DNA of 57,303 bases from a virus. The position numbers and the translations under genes were made by a program. Positions 51,361 to 57,203 of this stretch are shown here, piece after piece (position 1 is the first letter of the stretch; each line of letters opens with the position of its first letter). Location: positions 1 to 57,303 of IMG/VR virus record IMGVR_UViG_3300005965_000006. One strand, given 5' to 3'. The notes beneath the pieces were generated by a model. That model was given only the letters and a program-made list of their open reading frames with translations. It did not search any database and was not told the DNA's origin.

Positions 51361-51697
51361 CTTCTTCTTCCTTTTGTTCGCTGAATAAAGCATCTATTTG
51401 TTCTTTTTTCATATCTGTCTTATCGTCTACTAAACAGAAGCAATAATCATTCTGCCATTGAACATTGTGGCATTTATAGTGACCAAGCATTTCCTCTTCA
51501 ACATTCAGATAACCATACTCAGACTCGAATAAGGTTAAATCCTCACTAGTAACAGTAATTACCTTACCATCAATCATCTGAATGATGTCACACTCGCCGG
51601 CTCCAGGAATCTTTTGAGCCAGTCTAATTGTGCCTATATTCGAGGGTTTGAATGCAGGGTATACCTTCTTCAAGTGGCTTATCTTTACCGTAAACAT
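51350..51697 (-). CDS. Unknown beta-rich protein (115 aa)
   Basis: ATG 51697 follows GAAAGGAGAGCGATAT. Contains MFTVKISHLKKVYPAF and DIIQMIDGKVITVTSEDL; the end is acidic. Its start lies inside the end of the membrane protein gene. Family not recognised. Confidence 0.55.
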   Translation of the reverse strand: MFTVKISHLKKVYPAFKPSNIGTIRLAQKIPGAGECDIIQMIDGKVITVTSEDLTLFESEYGYLNVEEEMLGHYKCHNVQWQNDYCFCLVDDKTDMKKEQIDALFSEQKEEEDDC

Positions 51698-51857
51698 ATA
51701 TCGCTCTCCTTTCATATTTCAACTCTTTTACTGGTTCTTGCTCTGGTTGTAAATAATAATATAACCATGTACCTGTCGTATATAATCCTACACAGAACAT
51801 TAAAAATACCCAAGCAATTGTGCAACCTATTAATGCTGATAAAATTTTAGTATCCAT
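51624..51857 (-). CDS. Single-span membrane protein (77 aa)
   Basis: LSALIGCTIAWVFLMFCVGL (residues 7-26) forms one membrane span, followed by an aromatic/polar segment and a charged tail with KYERRAIYVYGKDK. Starts after AAAGGAGAGTCAAC. Possibly acts at the host membrane early in infection. Confidence 0.6.
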   Translation of the reverse strand: MDTKILSALIGCTIAWVFLMFCVGLYTTGTWLYYYLQPEQEPVKELKYERRAIYVYGKDKPLEEGIPCIQTLEYRHN

Positions 51858-52047
51858 GTTGACTCTCCTTTACTGTATCTATCACTACTTTGGCTATCAT
51901 ACTTAATTGGAATGCTTCGTTTAAATCTATAGCCTCTGGTAATTCTCCATCATATAATTCTATTTCTATCATTTTCAAGAGATGACTAGTATTTGTTATA
52001 TTTGTCATATTAACCAATGTATCGGGAGCTTCAATTTTATCCGTCAT
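51847..52047 (-). CDS. Unknown acidic protein (66 aa)
   Basis: ATG 52047 follows GAAAGCGAGCGCACT, the leader style of this block. The longer frame to 52203 would overlap the Cys-rich gene. Acidic, helical (IEIELYDGELPEAIDLNEAF). Overlaps both neighbours by about 11 bases. Confidence 0.55.
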   Translation of the reverse strand: MTDKIEAPDTLVNMTNITNTSHLLKMIEIELYDGELPEAIDLNEAFQLSMIAKVVIDTVKESQHGY

Positions 52048-52339
52048 AGTGCGCTCGCTTTCTACATTTACTAGAGCCAAGAAAACTACAGGCAACGTAA
52101 TTATCAGTAATAGCAAACCTACCTGGGTCAAAAGTTCCACGAGGTTCATGTAAAAGCCAATTAGGGACATTCGACGTGTACTCCACATTATTAATTCCAG
52201 CATCCATCAATATTTGCTTCCTATTTATACAGTATTCAAACTCGGGACAAGACCAACATTTACCTACATCTAATTCTTTGTGTGGGCATCTATATTCTTT
52301 CTTAAAATCCATGTTGATATATTTAGTGTAATCCTTCAT
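52037..52339 (-). CDS. Cys-rich protein (100 aa)
   Basis: CPHKELDVGKCWSCPEFEYC (residues 18-37) suggests an iron-sulphur or zinc site. It is followed by VPNWLLHEPRGTFDPGRFAI and a second, smaller Cys pair (CSFLGSSKC). Start follows GAAAGGGTGAGAGG. Unknown function. Confidence 0.6.
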   Translation of the reverse strand: MKDYTKYINMDFKKEYRCPHKELDVGKCWSCPEFEYCINRKQILMDAGINNVEYTSNVPNWLLHEPRGTFDPGRFAITDNYVACSFLGSSKCRKRAHYDG

Positions 52340-52371
52340 CCTCTCACCCTTTCATTCAGCTATCAGGTTAA

Positions 52372-52410
52372 TCCTAGGACCGAGGATATTGTAGTCCCCG
52401 GTCCCTAGGA
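52372..52410 (-). terminator. GC-rich hairpin after the WY gene
   Basis: TCCTAGGACCG (52372-52382) pairs with CGGTCCCTAGGA (52399-52410) with one bulge. It lies directly downstream of the minus-strand gene ending at 52420. No T-run follows, so termination may be inefficient. Confidence 0.55.
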
Positions 52411-52419
52411 ACCTTAGAG

Positions 52420-52980
52420 TTATTTAGCTTTAGCGCTCTTTCCTCCTTTAGTAAGCGGGGCAACTTCGGCTGGCTCTTCATTTTTCTTGGGCTCAGTTTC
52501 TTTTGCTTTACCTTTGTTCCGTCTAGCAGCAGCCACTTGTGCCTCCGAAGGTTTCTTTTCAGGTTTATCTTCTACAGGAATGTATTGCTCAAGGTCTTCT
52601 ACATCAGCTGCCTTAACTAAGTCAATTATATTTTTCTTAGCTAAGTCTATTAGAATTTGTTCTCTCTCATCGGGTGCAAGAGTCTGGAGATGAGCAGCAA
52701 ATGTTGACCTGAGTTCCTCGTGATTGCCTTTCTTTTTCATGTCCTGTTTGTACCAAGCAATTGAACTTCCTGTTGTTTTAGCTTGTTGCCCGAATAGATG
52801 TTTAACATAAACAACTACATCAGCTATTTGGTCGTGAGTCAATTCATCGCACCAAGGTTTGTTAACTATTAGGTGTGTAGCTATAGACCTGACTGTTGAT
52901 TGTGGAGTAAAGTTGTCTTTAATTTGTTCCGCTACTACTTTGGGGTCCCACTTTTCTTGGGGGTTTTGGTTGTTTGTCAT
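52420..52980 (-). CDS. WY-family protein, copy 4 (186 aa)
   Basis: ATG 52980 follows AGAAGGAGAACTATC. Core: STVRSIATHLIVNK, LTHDQIADVVVYVKHLFGQQ, then SSIAWYKQDMKKKG, continuing into LAPDEREQILIDLAKK; this is the closest match to copy 1 at 757. The C-terminal 55 residues are Lys/Ala/Pro-rich (AAARRNKGKAKETEPKKNEE), ending PLTKGGKSAKAK. Domain order fits a small DNA-binding or nucleoid-type protein. Confidence 0.75.
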   Translation of the reverse strand: MTNNQNPQEKWDPKVVAEQIKDNFTPQSTVRSIATHLIVNKPWCDELTHDQIADVVVYVKHLFGQQAKTTGSSIAWYKQDMKKKGNHEELRSTFAAHLQTLAPDEREQILIDLAKKNIIDLVKAADVEDLEQYIPVEDKPEKKPSEAQVAAARRNKGKAKETEPKKNEEPAEVAPLTKGGKSAKAK

Positions 52981-53095
52981 GATAGTTCTCCTTCTGTTCT
53001 GTTCTAATACGCTCTGTTCGTTAAATTGTTTTTTAACCATTAAAAATATAATATCAAATAAAATGTGTTTTGCGAATATGCTTTGTTCTTCTAAC

Positions 53096-53314
53096 CTATA
53101 TTAGTTCGATAACTACTTCCTCCTTTCCTTCTGTTATCTTGAGAGATTGAGTTGTAACTAACTCTGTACTAGCAACACTTGGATTAGTGAATCCAAATAT
53201 AAGGTTCTTATTCTCAAGCTGGTCCCTCTTCATAATCGCATATAATTGACTTACAAACTCATCCACGGTCGCTACTTCAACTACTTGCTGGTTTTTGATT
53301 GTGTTGTTTGTCAT
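53096..53314 (-). CDS. Unknown small protein (72 aa)
   Basis: Starts after AAAAGGAGAATCACT. Begins MTNNTIKNQQVVEVATVDEF, similar in opening to the WY copy at 52420 (MTNNQNPQ). Mixed alpha/beta, no Cys. Function unknown. Confidence 0.55.
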   Translation of the reverse strand: MTNNTIKNQQVVEVATVDEFVSQLYAIMKRDQLENKNLIFGFTNPSVASTELVTTQSLKITEGKEEVVIELI

Positions 53315-53378
53315 AGTGATTCTCCTTTTCTATTATATATACTCGGTCCTTAGGTAGAGGGCTCAACGGTGAATCCTC

Positions 53379-53419
53379 TAAGAAAAGACCTGAGTGAAAG
53401 CGTGGTAAACGCTCAGGTC
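53379..53419 (-). terminator. Minus-strand terminator
   Basis: GACCTGAG (53387-53394) pairs with CTCAGGTC (53412-53419), with an inner AGCG/CGCT stem. On the minus strand it is followed by TTTTCTT. It lies downstream of the gene ending at 53434. Confidence 0.8.
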
Positions 53420-53433
53420 AATGAAGGCCTCAA

Positions 53434-53739
53434 TTAACCGCATTCATTCTCTTCTTCCGCGACTTTAAACATATAAGCAGCTTGACCACCAGGAATATCT
53501 TCTATTTTTACTTTCCATTTTTGACCACAATTTTTACATATCTCAATGGCTTCATGTTGATTACCAGCACAATCACTAGTACTGAAATGTAATGAATAAT
53601 CAAAGGTATTCTCATCAAAATAAAGCGGTTCAGGTGCACATGGGCAATAAGCACTAATACTAGTTATACCTTTAGCGTGGTAATGTTTTTTCCCATTAAT
53701 CTTTTCTCCTTTTCTTCTTCCTTTTACTTTCACTTTCAC
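53434..53739 (-). CDS. Zinc-binding early protein (101 aa)
   Basis: Very basic N-terminus (MKVKVKGRRKGEKINGKKHY), then YCPCAPEP and ICKNCGQKW, which give two Cys pairs about 35 residues apart. Starts just after AAAGAAAGTGAAAGTG repeats. Seven bases separate it from the upstream gene. Probably binds nucleic acid or protein. Confidence 0.6.
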   Translation of the reverse strand: MKVKVKGRRKGEKINGKKHYHAKGITSISAYCPCAPEPLYFDENTFDYSLHFSTSDCAGNQHEAIEICKNCGQKWKVKIEDIPGGQAAYMFKVAEEENECG

Positions 53740-53745
53740 TTTCTT

Positions 53746-54078
53746 TTACTTAACAAATGCAGGACTTTCAAAAATCTCTTCCAAGAAGTTTATTTGTGCT
53801 ATTCTCTTCGCTATCTCGTATTGCACATACTCCATATAGACTGGATTAATTGAGTCTATAGTTATCTCTATCTGGTATCCATCACTACAGAATGGCTCAT
53901 AGTCATAGATAACATAACTATTATACTTGCTTCGCCATTCCATCTTAAGTATGATACAATTATTTTCTAATATCAGAGCTTTTATCCATTCACGAAGCTC
54001 TTGTGTACAAGGTCCGCTATCATGTATTATTATCATATTAGCTGGTTTATCTGGTGCCTTAGGTACTTGTAGTTTCAT
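53746..54078 (-). CDS. Unknown protein (110 aa)
   Basis: Starts after AGGAGTTGATTA within the end of the 54059 gene. Contains ANMIIIHDSGPCTQELREWI and later MEYVQYEIAKRIAQINFLEE. Alpha/beta pattern. No family recognised. It carries one CCAAGAAGT word. Confidence 0.55.
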   Translation of the reverse strand: MKLQVPKAPDKPANMIIIHDSGPCTQELREWIKALILENNCIILKMEWRSKYNSYVIYDYEPFCSDGYQIEITIDSINPVYMEYVQYEIAKRIAQINFLEEIFESPAFVK

Positions 54079-54241
54079 TAATCAACTCCTGTCTTTTCTT
54101 AAACTTCTCGCACTTTATTATGTACTCTTTAGTGTAAGATGAGGAAGTCCAATCATGCAGTTGAGCACTCCAATTAGTCATCTTTCTGTATCGAGTACAA
54201 GACTTCTTGGACTTACAGTTCCAGTTACTGCATAGTATCAT
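54059..54241 (-). CDS. Small Cys-rich protein (60 aa)
   Basis: ATG 54241 overlaps the TGA of the preceding membrane protein (ATGA). N-terminus MILCSNWNCKSKKSCTRYRK gives a Cys cluster; the remainder is polar and helical. The longer frame from 54310 has no ribosome site and would overlap the upstream gene. Unknown function. Confidence 0.55.
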   Translation of the reverse strand: MILCSNWNCKSKKSCTRYRKMTNWSAQLHDWTSSSYTKEYIIKCEKFKKRQELINETTST

Positions 54242-54390
54242 TGATTCAACTCCCTTACAAATATAGTTAGTATCAATATCCCCGGTCCCGCTACTACAGG
54301 ATGTATCCATCCATTATGGATACAAAATCCTGTAGCAAAGACCAGTGTCACGCATATAAGATTAAACAACCCTCTACCCCAACGACTCAT
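54238..54390 (-). CDS. Two-span small membrane protein (50 aa)
   Basis: ATG 54390 overlaps the preceding TGA (ATGA). MSRWGRGLFNLICVTLVFAT and later VVAGPGILILTIFV form two hydrophobic segments, with a short HNGWIH turn between. The coupling on both sides (ATGA at start and end) is strong evidence. Function unknown, likely in the host inner membrane. Confidence 0.65.
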   Translation of the reverse strand: MSRWGRGLFNLICVTLVFATGFCIHNGWIHPVVAGPGILILTIFVRELNQ

Positions 54391-54662
54391 CCGCATTCAT
54401 GCTTACCCTCAACACAAGCACTATCAAGAGAAAGACAGTGCTCTAGAAATACTTCCATCTTAATATTCTTAGGTCTTATCATAATAGGTTCAGACATTAA
54501 ACCTTCTTTGCGATATCTAGCATAACCCTTTTGAAGCATATCCTTAGCTTCTTTCATGGTCAAATGCTTTCTGTCCGCCAACATCTTTACAGTATTATCT
54601 TCATCATTAGGCCTATCTAAGAAGCTATATACTTCAGCTTCCATAATATCGAATTTATCCAT
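54387..54662 (-). CDS. Unknown early protein (91 aa)
   Basis: ATG 54662 follows GAGGAGAAACACT. Helical segment MLADRKHLTMKEAKDMLQKG could be a helix-turn-helix-like element. C-terminus has Cys/His (HCLSLDSACVEGKHECG). Family not recognised. Confidence 0.55.
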   Translation of the reverse strand: MDKFDIMEAEVYSFLDRPNDEDNTVKMLADRKHLTMKEAKDMLQKGYARYRKEGLMSEPIMIRPKNIKMEVFLEHCLSLDSACVEGKHECG

Positions 54663-54741
54663 AGTGTTTCTCCTCAACAATTTTCATTCATACATACATA
54701 CATATTAACATAAAATGTTCAGCTGGTGAATAAGATTAGTT

Positions 54742-54993
54742 TCATCTTTCCTTATTAGGTTCGACTGCAAATAGGACCTGAGAATGTTCACCATCATCGC
54801 CATTATTGCATTCTATATAGTGTACATTCTCAAATGACCCCAAAAAATTACATACATCTTGAATAATATCTGCTGCACAGTCATCATCATCTAACCTGTC
54901 ATAGGTTGTTACAGTGACAGAGAGACCGTCGGTCAGGGAGTCCCCGAATTTTTGCATAAACTCTTGGCCTAGTGTTTGAAATTGTATCTGCAT
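54742..54993 (-). CDS. Unknown acidic protein (83 aa)
   Basis: ATG 54993 after AAAGGAGGAAAG, immediately after the stop of the small membrane peptide gene. Acidic alpha/beta protein with YDRLDDDDCAADIIQDVCNF. The acidic surface could mimic DNA, as in several phage anti-restriction proteins, but that is only speculation. Confidence 0.6.
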   Translation of the reverse strand: MQIQFQTLGQEFMQKFGDSLTDGLSVTVTTYDRLDDDDCAADIIQDVCNFLGSFENVHYIECNNGDDGEHSQVLFAVEPNKER

Positions 54994-55003
54994 CTTTCCT
55001 CCT

Positions 55004-55102
55004 TTATTCTCCAAATAATTGCTTCCATACTAAGTTAGCTAATGGGTATAATACAAACTTGAAGATTAATACCCATAACAAGATTGCAATAAATTGTTCC
55101 AT
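55004..55102 (-). CDS. Small membrane peptide (32 aa)
   Basis: ATG 55102 follows GAAAGGAGAATAGT and promoter cassette R2. Sequence FIAILLWVLIFKFVLYPLAN (residues 4-23) is a membrane span with positive residues on the C-terminal side. It is the first gene behind R2. Function unknown. Confidence 0.6.
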   Translation of the reverse strand: MEQFIAILLWVLIFKFVLYPLANLVWKQLFGE

Positions 55103-55107
55103 ACTAT

Positions 55108-55216
55108 TCTCCTTTCAAATGTTACTAATACAAACTAATGGTTTCAATATTCATTATACTTATATTATAATTTAATAATTGTCAAAAGTGAATCTGCTTA
55201 GGAACACAATGCCTCA
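55108..55216 (-). promoter_or_regulatory. Promoter cassette R2 (early, minus strand)
   Basis: Almost identical to R1 over about 105 bp, with TTGACA on the minus strand (complement at 55180-55185). It ends at GCCTCA, where R1 and R3 continue with TGTGTTGACAAC but this copy changes to unrelated sequence. It drives the membrane peptide gene at 55102 and the genes below it. Confidence 0.7.
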
Positions 55217-55278
55217 GCTTCTCCACGGCCAAAGACCCTCATAAAATCATGGTCAAGTACTTGAAAATATATGTGCAT
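55198..55278 (-). CDS. Small peptide reading into cassette R2 (26 aa)
   Basis: ATG 55278 with AAAGGAGGAAGACTG upstream encodes MHIYFQVLDHDFMRVFGRGE plus six residues; its last eight codons lie inside the R2 repeat. The excellent ribosome site suggests translation. The gene may be a truncated remnant whose 3' end was replaced when the cassette inserted. Confidence 0.4.
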   Translation of the reverse strand: MHIYFQVLDHDFMRVFGRGEAEALCS

Positions 55279-55400
55279 CAGTCTTCCTCCTTTCTGATGA
55301 CTGTATCTAACCATCTTGGTATGCCTGAATAATAAACAAACCAGATAATACCTATAAATAAGAGTAGTGTATATGGGAAAGGTATGTGTTCATTTACGAT
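55278..55400 (-). CDS. Possible membrane peptide with non-standard start (40 aa)
   Basis: An open frame encodes FPYTLLLFIGIIWFVYYSGI, a clear membrane-span pattern, and its TGA overlaps the ATG of the next gene (TGATG). The only start near AGGAAGG is ATC at 55400 (or GTA), so either a non-canonical start is used or the start was lost. It overlaps the end of the XRE-type gene by seven bases. Confidence 0.3.
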   Translation of the reverse strand: MVNEHIPFPYTLLLFIGIIWFVYYSGIPRWLDTVIRKEED

Positions 55401-56071
55401 GTATACCCGTACCTTCCTGTTATTATTTGTTCTATTTGCTCATCAATAAGAGAGTCCATATCCTTACGGAGTTGATACTTGATAAAGTATTTGAGACGTT
55501 CATTTTTTTCTTTAAGCTGAGTTACTTGTTCATCCAAGTTTTGTGTCAAAGCTTTCGCTGCTTCTATTCTTTTAACCATATCTATATTAGCCCCTACTTG
55601 TAGAGATTGAAGGTCTACAGTATCTTCACCAAATTTATTATTCCAAGCATTTATCTCAATCTTGGGTATCTCGACAATTGGACCCTCGGGCCCGGAGCCG
55701 TAGACCTTGCGCTCAACACCGAATACCTTCATAAGTGGTTGGCCATCTTTGTGCTTAGTTCTTTTCATACCTTTGACTTTAGGTGCTTTGTAGCCGAAGC
55801 TTTTGTTTTTCTTGCCTCTGTCCCGCCAATCAGTCTCTTCATAAACATCTGCTAGAGTCTTGCCAAACTCCGCTGCAATGGCTGTCATCAGCTTCTTGGC
55901 TGGATGATATGGCTGCTTTTCAGGGCCAACAGGATAGCCTCTCTCGATACTCTCAAGAGTAGTCTTAGTGCAACCAACGCGGTTGGCTAGTTCTTTAATT
56001 GTTAAGGGTGGCTCGAGAAATGTTTCTCTGTGCTTACGCACCCATTTGCCTAGTTTCATTTTCTCTGTCAT
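55394..56071 (-). CDS. XRE-type helix-turn-helix regulator (225 aa)
   Basis: Residues 5-65: LGKWVRKHRETFLEPPLTIK, ELANRVGCTKTTLESIERG, then AKKLMTAIAAEFGKTLADVY, the five-helix XRE/lambda-repressor fold. Residues 70-110 form a basic linker, and 165-205 a coiled coil (VKRIEAAKALTQNLDEQVTQ). It is probably the phage's early transcription regulator. Its start overlaps the end of the Cys-rich gene (ATATGA). Confidence 0.82.
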   Translation of the reverse strand: MTEKMKLGKWVRKHRETFLEPPLTIKELANRVGCTKTTLESIERGYPVGPEKQPYHPAKKLMTAIAAEFGKTLADVYEETDWRDRGKKNKSFGYKAPKVKGMKRTKHKDGQPLMKVFGVERKVYGSGPEGPIVEIPKIEINAWNNKFGEDTVDLQSLQVGANIDMVKRIEAAKALTQNLDEQVTQLKEKNERLKYFIKYQLRKDMDSLIDEQIEQIITGRYGYTS

Positions 56072-56220
56072 ATTGCTACCTCGCTTTCATATTCACATTC
56101 TAAACATATACTTTCATGCAACTCTGATGTACATTGTGGACACACTGTAGCTCCACAAAACACACATTCAAAGAGTGTCTGGTCTTTTTGTTTGCAATGC
56201 TCGCAGGTTCCTTTAGCCAT
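56068..56220 (-). CDS. Small double zinc-knuckle protein (50 aa)
   Basis: MAKGTCEHCKQKDQTLFECV, then FCGATVCPQC and ICLEC give eight Cys in four pairs (residues 6/9, 19/22, 27/30, 39/42), enough for two zinc ions in a RING/B-box-like cross-brace. ATG follows GAAAGCGAGGTATAGCT. Stop overlaps the regulator's start. Probably a protein-interaction module. Confidence 0.65.
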   Translation of the reverse strand: MAKGTCEHCKQKDQTLFECVFCGATVCPQCTSELHESICLECEYESEVAI

Positions 56221-56250
56221 AGCTATACCTCGCTTTCATTATTATCTCTA

Positions 56251-56296
56251 CATGGTAGTACATGGAGCCTGCTGGTCGGACTTTGCCACTACCATG
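56251..56296 (-). repeat. Hairpin in the 56.25 kb gap
   Basis: CATGGTAGT (56251-56259) pairs with ACTACCATG (56288-56296) around a 28-base loop, between the genes ending at 56329 and starting at 56220. No T-run, so an RNA-processing or weak termination element. Confidence 0.5.
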
Positions 56297-56328
56297 TTTC
56301 GCCCAACTTTCATGGGCTCATCAGGAGG

Positions 56329-56667
56329 TTATAGTACCTGTAAGGTCATGGATACATTAGTTCCATCAGGCATATCTAAAGTTATGACTTTGATATAATC
56401 ATCAGATATGAACCAGTTAGCTTTGGCAATCATCTTCTCTACATCACTAAATTCAATATCAGCATCTATTGGTTTAATATCTTTATATATCAATACATTA
56501 TATATGTTCTTGTCTTTCCAATCGGGAAAAACTTCCTCATCAATAGGTTCTATCTCTACTTTAAGGTCGCCACATTTTGCCACACATTCATCTTTATTAA
56601 GTGTTGGTACAAAGTCCACACCGGTTCCACAGCTACTTGCCTTTAAGATTTCAATTAACTTTTCCAT
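56329..56667 (-). CDS. Unknown early protein behind cassette R3 (112 aa)
   Basis: Begins MEKLIEILKASSCGTGVDFV; the first four residues and the GGAAGGACC leader equal those of the 57203 and 72 genes, because the cassette includes the start codon. Remaining sequence is alpha/beta and acidic, with a C-terminal VITLDMPDGTNVSMTLQVL. Function unknown. First gene of the block driven by R3. Confidence 0.65.
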   Translation of the reverse strand: MEKLIEILKASSCGTGVDFVPTLNKDECVAKCGDLKVEIEPIDEEVFPDWKDKNIYNVLIYKDIKPIDADIEFSDVEKMIAKANWFISDDYIKVITLDMPDGTNVSMTLQVL

Positions 56668-56825
56668 GAGGTCCTTCCTTTCAAATGTTACTAATACAAA
56701 CTAATGGTTTCAATATTCATTATACTTATATTATAATTTAATAATTGTCAAAAGTGAATCTGTTTAGGAATACAATGCCTCATGTGTTGACAACTCTAAC
56801 AACGACCATACCTTAAGGCTGAGGT
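56658..56825 (-). promoter_or_regulatory. Promoter cassette R3 (early, minus strand)
   Basis: Longest match to R1: about 160 bp including TTGACA (complement at 56746-56751), the AT-rich -10 region, ribosome site and an upstream segment with TTGTCAACACATGAGGCATT. Small differences (for instance GTTTAGGAATAC against GCTTAGGAACAC) show it diverged after duplication. Confidence 0.7.
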
Positions 56826-56832
56826 GATGCAT

Positions 56833-56888
56833 AAGAACAGACCTCCTAGACTAGCCTAGACAGACAGGTCCAAGAGGTCTGTGTTCTT
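56833..56888 (-). terminator. Hairpin containing a CCAAGAGGT word
   Basis: AAGAACAGACCTC (56833-56845) pairs with GAGGTCTGTGTTCTT (56874-56888) with a two-base bulge. The loop includes CTAGACTAGCCTAGAC. It lies just after the small minus-strand frame at 56890 and resembles the perfect hairpin at 552-580 in sequence and position relative to the related peptide gene. Confidence 0.6.
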
Positions 56889-56889
56889 A

Positions 56890-56967
56890 GTTAAGGGTTA
56901 CTACTAGACACATAAGTAGTAGGGTTACTACTAGTATCCATTTCCCGTCATTGTATTCTTCATTCAT
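56890..56967 (-). pseudogene. Frameshifted relative of the 29-aa membrane peptide
   Basis: The frame starts MNEEYNDGK two bases after the preceding stop and then reads a polar tail. If one A of the AAAA run is removed it would read WILVVTLLLMCLVV, matching WVIVTLLLLTCIV of the gene at 599-688 (which starts MNEENMDP). So it is a paralogue with a one-base insertion, or an assembly error in a homopolymer. Confidence 0.45.
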
Positions 56968-56969
56968 AA

Positions 56970-57203
56970 CTATTCTTTTATATGTTTTTCTAAGTCATTG
57001 AATGATATGATTAGTTTAAGATTCTCTTTTTGTTGTGGAGTAAGATCATCTCTAAAATCTACTAACATCTCACAACACACTGAGAACTGGTTTATAACAC
57101 CATCTAAGACCGTCTCTTTTTGTTGTGGAGTAAGATCATCTCTAAAATCTACTAACATCTCACAACACTCTGAGAACTGGTGTATAACATCTAACTTTTC
57201 CAT
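56970..57203 (-). CDS. Internal-repeat early protein (77 aa)
   Basis: Two almost identical 30-residue units, each with QFS-x-CCEMLVDFRDDLTPQQKE, come from a 90-bp direct repeat in the DNA (57024-57113 and 57114-57203). Promoter cassette R4 and GGAAGGACC precede ATG 57203. A third unit, cut off, is the partial gene at 1-72. Unknown function; the repeats and duplicated genes suggest recent expansion. Confidence 0.7.
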   Translation of the reverse strand: MEKLDVIHQFSECCEMLVDFRDDLTPQQKETVLDGVINQFSVCCEMLVDFRDDLTPQQKENLKLIISFNDLEKHIKE

